From: Chelativorans xinjiangensis
Lineage (GTDB): Bacteria; Pseudomonadota; Alphaproteobacteria; Rhizobiales; Rhizobiaceae
DNA length: 64,000 bases
Assembly: GCF_009812055.1 (NCBI RefSeq)
Contig: NZ_WQNH01000008.1
Location: 62,001 to 126,000, forward strand
Reading direction: 5' to 3'
The notes beneath the pieces are model-generated. The model saw nothing but the letters and a program-made list of their open reading frames with translations, searched no databases and was not told the DNA's origin. Numbering within the stretch: the first letter of the stretch is position 1; each line of letters starts with the position of its first letter. Of this stretch, positions 18,147 to 26,363 are shown in pieces. Position numbers and translations under genes: made by a program.

Positions 18147-18756
18147 GTGGATTGACGCGTCGGAGAGTGAGGTTGATGCGCTCGCCATTTTTCAGAAGCG
18201 GCGAGGTATCGGGATAAATCCTGTCCACCCCGTGGTAGCAAAGCCGCCCCTCGCCGCCGAGCACCACCACGTCGCCGCTTTCCAGCCGGAAGGAGACCGT
18301 CTTGGCGGAGCGGCTGGTGCCGCCGACGCGGAACAGGCAGGCGTTCCCCAGCGAGATGGAGACGACGGGGGCCGCGAAGTCCTTCTCGTCGCGGTCCTGG
18401 TGCAGGCCCATCTTCGCTGTGTCCGTGTAGTGGTTGACCAGGCAGGCCTCTGGCGGATACGGGTACTCCGCCACCGCCTCCCACAGGGCAAGCAGGCGCT
18501 CAGGCATCGGCGGCCACGGCTTGCCGGTCACGGGGTGGGTGTCCTGGTAACGGTAGCCGCGCTCCTTGTCCGTCACCCAGCCGAGAGGCCCGCAATTGGT
18601 CATGCGCACGCTCATCGGCTTGCCGGTCTTCGGCATGGCCGGCACATAGAGGGGGGCTGCAGTCACCACGGCGCGGATGTCGGCGACGAGCGCTTCCTGC
18701 TCGTCTCCGCCGAGGAACCCGGGAAAATGCCGCACGCCGCTTGGAAGAACGAGCAT
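18133..18756 (-). CDS. alkB: AlkB-type oxidative DNA/RNA demethylase
   Basis: 207 aa Fe(II)/2-oxoglutarate dioxygenase that removes alkyl lesions such as 1-methyladenine from nucleic acids. The iron ligands are H119 and D121 (LHQDRDE) and H175 (CYHGVD); the 2-oxoglutarate-binding arginines lie in RINLTLRR near the end. The start MLVLPSGV has a strong GAGAGGA five bases upstream; longer starts are unlikely. It converges on coaA. Confidence 0.94.
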   Translation of the reverse strand: MLVLPSGVRHFPGFLGGDEQEALVADIRAVVTAAPLYVPAMPKTGKPMSVRMTNCGPLGWVTDKERGYRYQDTHPVTGKPWPPMPERLLALWEAVAEYPYPPEACLVNHYTDTAKMGLHQDRDEKDFAAPVVSISLGNACLFRVGGTSRSAKTVSFRLESGDVVVLGGEGRLCYHGVDRIYPDTSPLLKNGERINLTLRRVNPPTAS

Positions 18757-18847
18757 GGCTCCTCTCAAAGCGTTCCCCGGCGCAGACCGCAAAAGCCGCG
18801 CCAAGGCAAGTCATACCGGTGCCAATATGGTGCCCGCGGGCGCCTTC

Positions 18848-19294
18848 TTAAAGTTCGGGAATGCGCAGCACCTGGCCGGGGTAGATCTTGTCGGGATGCT
18901 TGAGCATCGGCGTATTGGCTTCGAAGATGACCGTGTGCTTGGCGCCATTGCCTTTGCCATACTGCGCCTCGGCAATCTTCCAAAGGTTGTCGCCCTTCTT
19001 GACCGTGTAGAAGACGGGATCCTTGGCCGCCGTGCCGCCCACCTTCAATTCGGTGGCCTCCACCTTGGAGATGCCCAGCGTGTTGCCGACGGCGATCACC
19101 GCCTTCTCAAACGCTGACTGATCTTTCACCTCGCCCTTCAGCACCACCTTGTCGCCCTGTAGCTCGACATCCACCTTGTCGGTGCCGAGCTTGTGCGAAT
19201 CGAGTTCCTTTTTCACTGCGTCCGCCGCCGGTGGGTCCTCGTCCACCATGCCCAGCTTGGTGCCGACCGATTTCACGAAGTCGAAAATGCCCAT
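18848..19294 (-). CDS. BON-LysM domain protein (Kbp/YgaU family)
   Basis: 148 aa protein with an N-terminal amphipathic start (MGIFDFVKSVGTKLG), a BON domain (about residues 25-85) and a C-terminal LysM domain (YTVKKGDNLWKIAEAQYG to QVLRIPEL). The E. coli homologue Kbp (YgaU) is a cytoplasmic potassium-binding protein induced by salt stress. No signal peptide is visible, in agreement with that. GGAGA precedes the ATG. It stands alone between alkB and arfB. Confidence 0.92.
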   Translation of the reverse strand: MGIFDFVKSVGTKLGMVDEDPPAADAVKKELDSHKLGTDKVDVELQGDKVVLKGEVKDQSAFEKAVIAVGNTLGISKVEATELKVGGTAAKDPVFYTVKKGDNLWKIAEAQYGKGNGAKHTVIFEANTPMLKHPDKIYPGQVLRIPEL

Positions 19295-19394
19295 GGGAAT
19301 CTCTCCGTTCGAATTGCACCCCCATGAGATGTGTAACCGACGAATATTTCAATCGCAAAACGTCCGATGGTAAACGCCGGGTTGGCAGTGTGGT

Positions 19395-19829
19395 TCATTC
19401 CGGTGGAATCTTGCCGCGCATCTTCTTCACCTGCGCCCGTCCCGCCTTCGCCTTCAGCCGCCGTTCGACCGCGCCTTTCGAGGGTTTCGTCTTCTTGCGC
19501 GGCTTGGGCGGCGGCTCGGCGGCCTTTTTCAGGAGCTCGGTAAGGCGCGCCCGCGCATCGGCGCGGTTCTGCTCCTGCGTGCGGTAGCGCCCTGCCTCGA
19601 TGACGATGTGGCCTTCCTTGGTCGCTCGGTTCCCCGCGAGCTTCAGCGCCTGCAGCCGCACGCGCTCCGGCAGGTGGCGTGCATGGGCGGCATCGAAGCG
19701 CAGCTGTACCGCCGTCGCCACCTTGTTGACGTTCTGCCCGCCAGGCCCCGAGGAGCGGATGAACTGCTCCTCCAACTCGTCCTCGGCGACATAGACCCCC
19801 GGCTGAATGGTGAGACCGCCTTCGGCCAT
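19395..19829 (-). CDS. arfB: Alternative ribosome-rescue factor B (peptidyl-tRNA hydrolase)
   Basis: 144 aa release-factor-like protein that frees ribosomes stalled on truncated mRNA. The GGQ motif lies at residues 30-32 (SSGPGGQNVNKV), and the basic C-terminal tail that enters the mRNA channel is present (KPRKKTKPSKGAVERRLKAK). The start MAEGGLTIQP fits family length; upstream sequence belongs to the preceding kinase gene 23 bp away. Probably co-transcribed with that kinase. Confidence 0.95.
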   Translation of the reverse strand: MAEGGLTIQPGVYVAEDELEEQFIRSSGPGGQNVNKVATAVQLRFDAAHARHLPERVRLQALKLAGNRATKEGHIVIEAGRYRTQEQNRADARARLTELLKKAAEPPPKPRKKTKPSKGAVERRLKAKAGRAQVKKMRGKIPPE

Positions 19830-19852
19830 TGTCCTGCGTCCTCGTTCCAGCG

Positions 19853-20845
19853 CTAAAGCAGTCCCGCCTCCTGCGCCTTCTCCTTGAGGCTCACCTGCAG
19901 GCGCGGCCCGATCTGCTGGATCACCAGTGCCGCCGCCAACGAGCCGAGCCGGGCGCAGTCGGCAATGCTGCGCCCGCGGGTGTAGCCGAACAGGAAACCG
20001 GCGGCGTAGAGATCCCCCGCCCCGGTGGTATCCACCACGTTGTCCACCGGCACCGCATCCACCGCCACATTCTCTTCCCGCGTCATGGCGATCGAGCCGC
20101 GCTCCGAGCGCGTGACGATGGCCAGCCGGCAATCGCCGCGGATGGCCTCCAGCGCCGTCTCGAAAGAGGCCGTCTGATAGAGCGACATCAACTCATGCTC
20201 GTTGGCGAAGACGATGTTCACCGTGCCCGAGCGCATCAGCTCCAGGAACTCATCGCGGTACCGATCGACGCAGAAGGGGTCGGAAAGCGACATGGCCATC
20301 TCGCGGCCGGCCGCATGGGCGATTTCCGCCGTCATGCGGATCGCTTCCTTGGCGCGCGGCGGGTCCCACAGATAGCCCTCGAAATAGCTGACCTTGGCGC
20401 CCTTCGCCTTGTCTTCCTCCACATCCTCCGGCCCCAGTTCGAGGCAGGCGCCGAGATAGGTGTTCATGGAGCGCTCGCCGTCCGGCGTGACGAAGATCAT
20501 GGAGCGCGCCGTCGGCGGGTGGCCGGGAAGCGGCCGCGTGTCGAAGGCCACGCCCTGGGCACGGATATCGTGCGTGTAGATCTCGCCAAGCTGGTCGCTC
20601 GAAACCTTGCCGAAGAACGCTGCCTGGCCGCCGAGCCCCGCCACGCCCGCCGCCGTGTTGCCGGCGCTTCCCCCCGAGGTCTCGATAGCCGGCCCCATGC
20701 GCTCGTAGAGCAGGGCCGAGCGCTCGACGTCGATCAGGTTCATCGCGCCCCTGATGATGCCGTTCTCGGTCAGAAACCGCTCGTCGCACCGGGCAATGAT
20801 GTCCACGATGGCATTGCCGATGCACAAAACGTCGAACGAACTCAT
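19853..20845 (-). CDS. PfkB-family carbohydrate/adenosine kinase
   Basis: 330 aa ribokinase-fold sugar kinase. The first PfkB signature region is GGSAGNTAAGVAGLG and the second is DTTGAGDLYAAGF, containing the catalytic Asp and anion-hole glycines. Rhizobial homologues are usually called adenosine kinase, a plausible but untested substrate. Upstream of arfB on the same strand; divergent from the EI24-like gene. Full-length. Confidence 0.9.
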   Translation of the reverse strand: MSSFDVLCIGNAIVDIIARCDERFLTENGIIRGAMNLIDVERSALLYERMGPAIETSGGSAGNTAAGVAGLGGQAAFFGKVSSDQLGEIYTHDIRAQGVAFDTRPLPGHPPTARSMIFVTPDGERSMNTYLGACLELGPEDVEEDKAKGAKVSYFEGYLWDPPRAKEAIRMTAEIAHAAGREMAMSLSDPFCVDRYRDEFLELMRSGTVNIVFANEHELMSLYQTASFETALEAIRGDCRLAIVTRSERGSIAMTREENVAVDAVPVDNVVDTTGAGDLYAAGFLFGYTRGRSIADCARLGSLAAALVIQQIGPRLQVSLKEKAQEAGLL

Positions 20846-21006
20846 TTAAATCTCCGAAAAGACAAGCCGGAACGGCGGGAGGTTTCGGCGGGTTTACCGT
20901 CTCGTCCGGGATTTGCAAGACCGGCGCATATCCATGTACCGCTTGCGCCGGTCGCCGTCGCCGCCTATCTCGCGGGCTCACCTCGCGTTTCGATGAAGGC
21001 TTCTCC

Positions 21007-21714
21007 ATGATTTTCGACGCCGCGCGCGCTGCCGCCAGCCAGCTTTTCACACCTGCCTTCCGCGGCGCGTTCTTCAAGTCGCTCGGCCTCACGCTCCTCC
21101 TCCTGGCCGGCTTGTGGCTTGCATTCAAGGAATTGTTCGAGGTCTACGCCATGCCCTGGCTCGACGCGCTGCTGCCGGGCCTGCCGGCCTGGGCGGGCTG
21201 GCTCGGCGTATTGGCGGCGGTGACGGCGGGCATCGGCCTGGCGCTTGCCCTGGCGCTTCTCATCGCCCCGATCACGGCGGTCGTTGCCGGTCTCTTCCTC
21301 GACGACGTGGCCGAGGCGGTGGAGACGGTGAGCTACCCCCAGGATCCGCCGGGCGAGGCGGTGCCCCTGGTGCCCGCCGTCTGGCTGTCGCTCAAATTTT
21401 TCGGCGTCGTCGTTCTGGCCAACCTTGCCGCGCTTTTGCTCTTGCTGGTGCCGGGGGTGAACATCGTCATCTTCTTCGTCGTCAACGCTTATCTGCTTGG
21501 CCGCGAGTTCTTCGAGTTCGCCGCCATGCGCTTCCGCAGCGAGGCCGAGGCGAAGCGGCTCCGCCGCCACCACGCCGGCACCATCTTCCTCGCTGGCTTC
21601 GTCATCGCCGCCTTCCTCGCGGTGCCGCTCCTCAACCTGCTGACGCCGCTTTTCGCAGCGGCCATGATGGTGCATCTGCACAAGATGATCTCGGCGCGGG
21701 AGAACACGGCCTGA
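21007..21714 (+). CDS. EI24/CysZ-like membrane protein
   Basis: 235 aa integral membrane protein with four or five strong hydrophobic segments (about residues 25-45, 62-100, 128-165 and 195-220). It fits the EI24/CysZ group, often labelled sulfate transporter family; CysZ of E. coli supports sulfate uptake. The cys operon is far away in this window, so the sulfate link here is not supported by context. The N-terminus MIFDAARAAASQLFTPAFR is typical of rhizobial members. Confidence 0.8.
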   Translation: MIFDAARAAASQLFTPAFRGAFFKSLGLTLLLLAGLWLAFKELFEVYAMPWLDALLPGLPAWAGWLGVLAAVTAGIGLALALALLIAPITAVVAGLFLDDVAEAVETVSYPQDPPGEAVPLVPAVWLSLKFFGVVVLANLAALLLLLVPGVNIVIFFVVNAYLLGREFFEFAAMRFRSEAEAKRLRRHHAGTIFLAGFVIAAFLAVPLLNLLTPLFAAAMMVHLHKMISARENTA

Positions 21715-21717
21715 ACG

Positions 21718-21945
21718 CTAGCCGTTCCACCGCATGCGCATGTAGACGCCCCCGCGTTCCAATTCGTCCAGCATCTGGTCAAGCCGCTTTTGCCGCATCT
21801 CCGGCCGCTTGGCGCGGGCGATCCAGCCAAGATAATCGTTGCGCTAATAGGGCGGCCGCGCCTCGTAGGCGGCCATGAGGCCTCTCGTTTCCAGCTCGGC
21901 CCGCACGTCGTCGGGCATGGGGTTGAGTGGACGTTGCAGGGCCAT
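21718..21945 (-). pseudogene. YdeI/OmdA-like small protein broken by an amber codon
   Basis: Reading the minus strand from ATG at 21945 gives a 75-codon frame: MALQRPLNPMPDDVRAELE, then YEARPPY, a TAG at codon 34 (21844-21846), then RNDYLGWIARAKRPEMRQKR, ending at TAG 21718-21720. Relatives in the YdeI/OmpD-associated (bacteriocin-protection) group read PPYQ/RNDYLGWI..AK at this point, so one C-to-T change of a CAG codon explains the stop. The rest is intact with no frameshift, so the lesion is recent, or a sequencing error. It ends 3 bp from the EI24-like gene on the other strand. Confidence 0.8.
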
Positions 21946-22061
21946 GGCGGGAAGATTGGCAAATCCGGCCTTGTGGCGCAATCGAAAGGGTGCATGACTG
22001 TGCGCGGCATTCGCCTGTTCCTTTCGACGTCATCGAACGCCTGCCGGCAAAAGGGGGAAGC

Positions 22062-22502
22062 ATGCTGACAGACCTTCTGCTCGCCATCCTGCACCACCTG
22101 CTCGTTTTTCTGCTTGCCGGCGTGCTCGCCGGAGAACTCGTGCTGGTGCGCACCGGGCTTTCGGGCCGCAATCTGAAGGTGCTTGGCCATATCGACCGCA
22201 TGTACGGCCTGACGGCACTCGCCATCATCGTGGTGGGCGTCTGCCGCGTCGTCCTCGGGCTGAAGGGCTGGGAATATTACGTCGCCAGCGGCGCCTTCTG
22301 GGCCAAGATGGCCGCCTTTGCCGCCGTCGGCATCCTCTCCGTGAAGCCCACCATACGCATCCTCAAATGGGCGCGCGCGGGCGAGGGTTACACCGTTCCG
22401 GATGCCGAGATCGCCGCCGCACGCCGCTTTCTCAGGTTGGAAGTGGCCGTCTTCGCCCTCATCCCCATCTTTGCCGCCATGATGGCGCGCGGCGTGGGCT
22501 AA
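22062..22502 (+). CDS. DUF2214 family membrane protein
   Basis: 146 aa protein with four predicted membrane segments (about residues 5-25, 44-66, 78-95 and 122-142). It resembles the DUF2214 family of small rhizobial membrane proteins of unknown role. The start MLTDLLLAILHH follows AAGGGGGAAG. Its stop overlaps the 3' end of convergent nth by 4 bp. Confidence 0.82.
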   Translation: MLTDLLLAILHHLLVFLLAGVLAGELVLVRTGLSGRNLKVLGHIDRMYGLTALAIIVVGVCRVVLGLKGWEYYVASGAFWAKMAAFAAVGILSVKPTIRILKWARAGEGYTVPDAEIAAARRFLRLEVAVFALIPIFAAMMARGVG

Positions 22503-23269
22503 ACTTTCTCCGCCTCCCACCTCGCCTCGATCGGCACCAGCGGCGCCGGCACGTCGGTCGTCTTTTCCGGCGCCTTGCAGATATCGGCGATCACGCAGGC
22601 GGGGCAGTCGGGCTTGCGCGCCTTGCAGACGTAGCGCCCGTGGAGAATCAGCCAGTGATGGGCGTGGCGCAGGAATTGGTCCGGGATGACGGAGAGCAGG
22701 TTCCGCTCCACCTCTTCCGGCGTTTTCCCCGGCGCCAGTCCGATGCGGTTGGCGATGCGGAAGATGTGCGTGTCGACCGCCATGGTCGGCTGGCCGAAGG
22801 CCATGTTGAGCACCACGTTGGCCGTTTTGCGCCCCACGCCAGGCAGCTTCGTCAGCGCCTCTCGGTCGCCCGGCACCTCGCCGCCGTGGTCGTGGATCAG
22901 CGCCTCGCAAAGCGCGATCACGTTCTTCGCCTTGTTGCGCCACAGCCCGATGGTGCGGATATAGCCGCCCAGCTTCTCTTCGCCGAGCGCCAGCATCTTC
23001 TCCGGCGTGTCGGCGATCTTGAAGAGCGGCCGCGTCGCCTTGTTCACCCCGACGTCCGTCGCCTGTGCCGACAGCACCACGGCGACCAGCAGCGTGAACG
23101 GGTTCACGTGCTCCAGTTCCCCCTTCGGCTCCGGCCGCTGCACACGGAAGCGGCGGAATATCTCCTCGATCTGCTGCGGGCTGTAGGCGGTGAGCGCTTT
23201 CTTGCTTGTGATTTTCCGGGATGCCTTCGGCTTCGCGGGCGCGGTATTTTCGGGCTTGGGCTTTTGCAT
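22499..23269 (-). CDS. nth: Endonuclease III
   Basis: 256 aa base-excision-repair glycosylase/AP lyase for oxidised pyrimidines. The helix-hairpin-helix LPGVGRKTANVVL and catalytic aspartate in AVDTHIFR are present, and the four [4Fe-4S] cysteines form CKARKPDCPACVIADIC. The start MQKPKPENT gives a lysine/proline-rich 30-residue leader before the fold (AYSPQQIEEIFRRF), a common rhizobial extension. Divergent from the DUF2244 gene with only 18 bp between starts. Confidence 0.97.
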   Translation of the reverse strand: MQKPKPENTAPAKPKASRKITSKKALTAYSPQQIEEIFRRFRVQRPEPKGELEHVNPFTLLVAVVLSAQATDVGVNKATRPLFKIADTPEKMLALGEEKLGGYIRTIGLWRNKAKNVIALCEALIHDHGGEVPGDREALTKLPGVGRKTANVVLNMAFGQPTMAVDTHIFRIANRIGLAPGKTPEEVERNLLSVIPDQFLRHAHHWLILHGRYVCKARKPDCPACVIADICKAPEKTTDVPAPLVPIEARWEAEKV

Positions 23270-23277
23270 CCTGTCTC

Positions 23278-23283
23278 TATAAT
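23278..23283 (+). promoter_or_regulatory. Candidate -10 box giving a leaderless DUF2244 mRNA
   Basis: TATAAT lies 4 bp before the ATG at 23288, and no ribosome-binding site fits in the 18-bp gap between the nth and DUF2244 starts. If used, transcription would begin at or next to the start codon. No good -35 is visible, so this is tentative. Confidence 0.3.
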
Positions 23284-23287
23284 TCGA

Positions 23288-23776
23288 ATGATGGACGAAA
23301 AGAATGCCGCCGATCAGCCTTTCTTCAAGGCACTGCTCGTTCCCCACCGTTCGCTGGGCCGTACGGGGTTTGCCGCGCTGATGGTCGCTCTCTTCCTCAT
23401 CTGGCTCACCGTCGGGGCGCTTTTCATGAGCATCGGCGCCTGGCCTGTCTTCGGCTTCTTCGGCCTCGACATCCTGGCCCTCTACATCGCCTTCCGCGTC
23501 AACTACCGCGCCGCCCGTGCGCGCGAGGAAGTGTCCTTGTCGCGGGTGAGCCTCGACATCCGCAAGGTGCTGCCGTCCGGCCGCTCCGAAGAGCACAGCT
23601 TCAATCCCTTTTGGGCCCGCTTCAGGGTGCAGAGGCACACCGAGATCGGCATCACCGGCATGGCCGTCGAGGCGCGGGAAAGGCGCGTGCTTTTGGGCGG
23701 TTTCCTGAACCCGGACGAGCGCGAGAGCTTCGCCCAGGCCTTCAGCCGCGCCCTCGCCACGGCAAGGGGCCGTTAA
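23288..23776 (+). CDS. DUF2244 family membrane protein
   Basis: 162 aa protein with two adjacent membrane helices (about residues 28-48 and 50-68) and a cytoplasmic C-terminal domain (VSLSRVSLDIRKVLPSG to FLNPDERESFAQAFSRAL). It matches DUF2244, widespread in alphaproteobacteria near nth; function unknown. Two consecutive ATG codons (23288, 23291) can start it; there is no clear ribosome-binding site. Confidence 0.87.
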   Translation: MMDEKNAADQPFFKALLVPHRSLGRTGFAALMVALFLIWLTVGALFMSIGAWPVFGFFGLDILALYIAFRVNYRAARAREEVSLSRVSLDIRKVLPSGRSEEHSFNPFWARFRVQRHTEIGITGMAVEARERRVLLGGFLNPDERESFAQAFSRALATARGR

Positions 23777-23842
23777 GCAGGCAAGAATCGGGTGGTGCCG
23801 CGCATGCCTTCCTCACATATTGGCGTTCAAGGAGTAGATGCC

Positions 23843-24727
23843 ATGAACGCAGAACTTGCCATTCTTGAGCGCGACATCACGCCGGCCGGCAACGACTATG
23901 AGGTCGTCCGCCGCGTCGTCGAGAAGATCAGCCTCGACTACCGTGACCAACCCTCGCTTGAAGTGCTGGCCGCCGATGTCGGCGAGATACCGACTGGCCT
24001 GCAGAAGCTCTTCACCCGCTGGGCGGGGCTTTCCCCGAAAACCTTCCTGCAAGCCGTCACCCTCGACCATGCCCGCCGCCTGCTCGACGACGGCATGCCG
24101 CTTCTGGAGGCTTCGCTGGAGCTGGGCATGTCGGGCCCTGGCCGCCTGCACGACCTGTTCGTCACCCACGAGGCCATCTCACCGGGCGAATACAAGGCGC
24201 GCGGCGAGGGATTGGTCATCCGCTACGGCTATCACCTCTCCCCCTTCGGCCTGGCTCTCGTCATGGTGACGGACCGCGGCCTGGCCGGCCTCGCTTTCGC
24301 CGATCTTGGCGAGGAGCAGGCTGCCTTCAAGGACATGAGCGCCCGATGGCCGAACGCCGCTTACGTGGAGGATCTGTCCGCCACCGCGCCTTATGCCGCC
24401 CGTGTCTTCGACCCGGCGCGCTGGCGCGCGGAGGAGCCGTTGCGCGTCGTCCTGATAGGCACCGATTTCCAGGTGCGCGTGTGGGAGGCGCTCTTGAAGA
24501 TCCCGATGGGCCGCGCCCGCGCCTATTCCGATATCGCCGCCGAGATCGGCCGGCCCAGTGCCTCGCGCGCCGTGGGGGCTGCCGTCGGCGCCAACCCGCT
24601 GTCCTTCGTCGTTCCGTGTCACCGGGCGCTCGGCAAGTCCGGTGCGCTGACGGGCTATCACTGGGGCCTGACGCGCAAGCGCGCCATCCTCGGTTGGGAG
24701 GCCTGCCAGCTTCAGGCGATCGCGTGA
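23843..24727 (+). CDS. Ada-like HTH plus O6-methylguanine-DNA methyltransferase
   Basis: 294 aa two-domain protein. Residues about 15-110 form an AraC-type HTH (SLEVLAADVGEIPTGLQKLF, LGMSGPGRLHDLFV); the C-terminal half is a suicide methyltransferase with the acceptor cysteine C259 in VVPCHRALG. The N-terminal Ada domain with the zinc-bound phosphotriester cysteine is absent, so this is not a full Ada: it can repair O6-methylguanine but lacks the usual methyl sensor. AAGGAG precedes the start. Confidence 0.92.
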   Translation: MNAELAILERDITPAGNDYEVVRRVVEKISLDYRDQPSLEVLAADVGEIPTGLQKLFTRWAGLSPKTFLQAVTLDHARRLLDDGMPLLEASLELGMSGPGRLHDLFVTHEAISPGEYKARGEGLVIRYGYHLSPFGLALVMVTDRGLAGLAFADLGEEQAAFKDMSARWPNAAYVEDLSATAPYAARVFDPARWRAEEPLRVVLIGTDFQVRVWEALLKIPMGRARAYSDIAAEIGRPSASRAVGAAVGANPLSFVVPCHRALGKSGALTGYHWGLTRKRAILGWEACQLQAIA

Positions 24728-24790
24728 ACGGAGATTGACCTTCGCAGCAAAGCGGCTAGCTTCCGGCGCACAGTTGCCGGAGGCTCAAGC

Positions 24791-25690
24791 GTGATCACCA
24801 TCGTCGGTTCCATCAATCTCGATCTCATCGCCCGCGTGAAAAGGCTGCCCGGACCCGGCGAAACCGTGCCGGGAGACGACTTCTCCACCGCTCCCGGCGG
24901 TAAGGGCGCCAACCAGGCGCTCGCCGCTCGCCGCGCCGGCGCCCCCGTGCGTATGGTTGGCGCGGTGGGCAGCGATGCCTTCGCCGGCGCGGCAGTGGCG
25001 CTCCTCAAGGAGGCCGGCGTCGACCTCCGGGCGGTGAAGGAACGCGACACCGCCACGGGCACGGCAGTCATCCTGGTCGGCGGCGACGGCGAGAACATGA
25101 TCGCCGTCATACCCGGCGCCAATGGGCAGGTCCTGCCGCAAGACGTGGAGCAGGCCGCCTTCCGGCCAGGCGAATTCGTTCTCCTGCAGCACGAAGTGCC
25201 CCTTGAAACCGTGAAAGCCGCCCTTGAGGCTGCGCGCGCAGCCGGCGCCGTCTCTCTCCTCAACACCGCCCCATTCCATGCCGAAGCGGCGGGTTTCCTC
25301 GCGCTCGCCGACTATGTCATCGCCAACGAGACGGAATTCGACCTCTACGCCGAAGCCCTGGCGCTCGAAGGCGAGGACCGGGAGGCGCGGATGCGCGCCT
25401 TCGCCAAGGACACGGGCCGCACAATCGTCGTAACCCTTGGCAAGGACGGCGTCGTGGCGGCCACACCGGAAGACTTTCTCCGCGTCCCCACCCTTTCCAT
25501 CACACCTGTCGATACGGTGGGCGCGGGCGACACCTTCTGCGGCTATCTGGCGGCGGGCCTTGCCGACGGGCTGCCGCTGAAGGACGCATTGCGCCGGGCT
25601 GCCGTTGCCGGCGCGCTCGCCTGCCTGGAGCCCGGCGCCCAACCGGCCATTCCCATCCGCGCCGACGTGGATGCGGCAGCGGCGCAGTAA
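24791..25690 (+). CDS. rbsK: Ribokinase
   Basis: 299 aa PfkB-family sugar kinase. GSINLDLIARVKRLPGPGE and APGGKGANQALAARRAG match ribokinase, and VDTVGAGDTFCGYLAAGL holds the catalytic Asp. Starts with GTG after a GGAGG. A nucleoside hydrolase lies two genes downstream on the other strand, so ribose released from nucleosides is a plausible substrate. Confidence 0.92.
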   Translation: MITIVGSINLDLIARVKRLPGPGETVPGDDFSTAPGGKGANQALAARRAGAPVRMVGAVGSDAFAGAAVALLKEAGVDLRAVKERDTATGTAVILVGGDGENMIAVIPGANGQVLPQDVEQAAFRPGEFVLLQHEVPLETVKAALEAARAAGAVSLLNTAPFHAEAAGFLALADYVIANETEFDLYAEALALEGEDREARMRAFAKDTGRTIVVTLGKDGVVAATPEDFLRVPTLSITPVDTVGAGDTFCGYLAAGLADGLPLKDALRRAAVAGALACLEPGAQPAIPIRADVDAAAAQ

Positions 25691-25744
25691 GCTGGACAAG
25701 ACCTCGCCGCTATGCATCCTGAGCGGTAGAGGGAGGCGCCCGTA

Positions 25745-26359
25745 ATGTCGCTCGAAACCTACACCGCCTATGTCGTCGTCTGTCTCATTGCCACCGTCGT
25801 TCCCGGCCCGACGAACATGCTGATCGTCGCCAACGGCATGCGCCACGGCATCGGCGCGGGCCTTCTCAATGTCGCCGGCACATTGGCCGGCCTTACGGTC
25901 ATGATCACCGTCGCCGGCGTTGGGCTGACGTCGCTCATCGAGTTGGCCGGCCATTGGTTCACCTGGGTCAAACTGGCCGGTGCGGCCTATCTGTGCTGGA
26001 TCGGCTGGAAGATGATCCGCGCAAGCGGCGAGCCGGCGGGCAGCACGGCGGTATCAAAGCCGCGCCGCGGCTTTTTCCTGCAGGGGCTTCTCGTCTCGCT
26101 CGGCAATCCCAAGCAGCTTCTCTTCTTCGGTGCCCTGCTGCCGCAATTCATCGATCCGGCAGGCAACCACGTGCTGCAAATCGCCGTGCTCGGCGGCACC
26201 GCGCTCGCATTCTCTCTGCTTTCCGACGGCAGCTATGCCATCGCCTCCGGCAGCATCGGCCGCAGGCTCGGCGCAAATGCCATGCGCCGCATCGGGCGCG
26301 TCGGCGGCACCTTCCTCATCGGCGGCGGCCTGTGGCTCGCCTTTGCACGGGCAAGATAG
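25745..26359 (+). CDS. LysE-family translocator
   Basis: 204 aa exporter of the LysE/RhtB superfamily with about six membrane segments. VPGPTNMLIVANGMRHGIGAG near residue 22 is the family signature. Members export amino acids or related metabolites; the substrate is not evident here. GGAGGCGCCC lies before the ATG. It ends 4 bp before the convergent nucleoside hydrolase. Confidence 0.9.
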   Translation: MSLETYTAYVVVCLIATVVPGPTNMLIVANGMRHGIGAGLLNVAGTLAGLTVMITVAGVGLTSLIELAGHWFTWVKLAGAAYLCWIGWKMIRASGEPAGSTAVSKPRRGFFLQGLLVSLGNPKQLLFFGALLPQFIDPAGNHVLQIAVLGGTALAFSLLSDGSYAIASGSIGRRLGANAMRRIGRVGGTFLIGGGLWLAFARAR

Positions 26360-26363
26360 GCTT

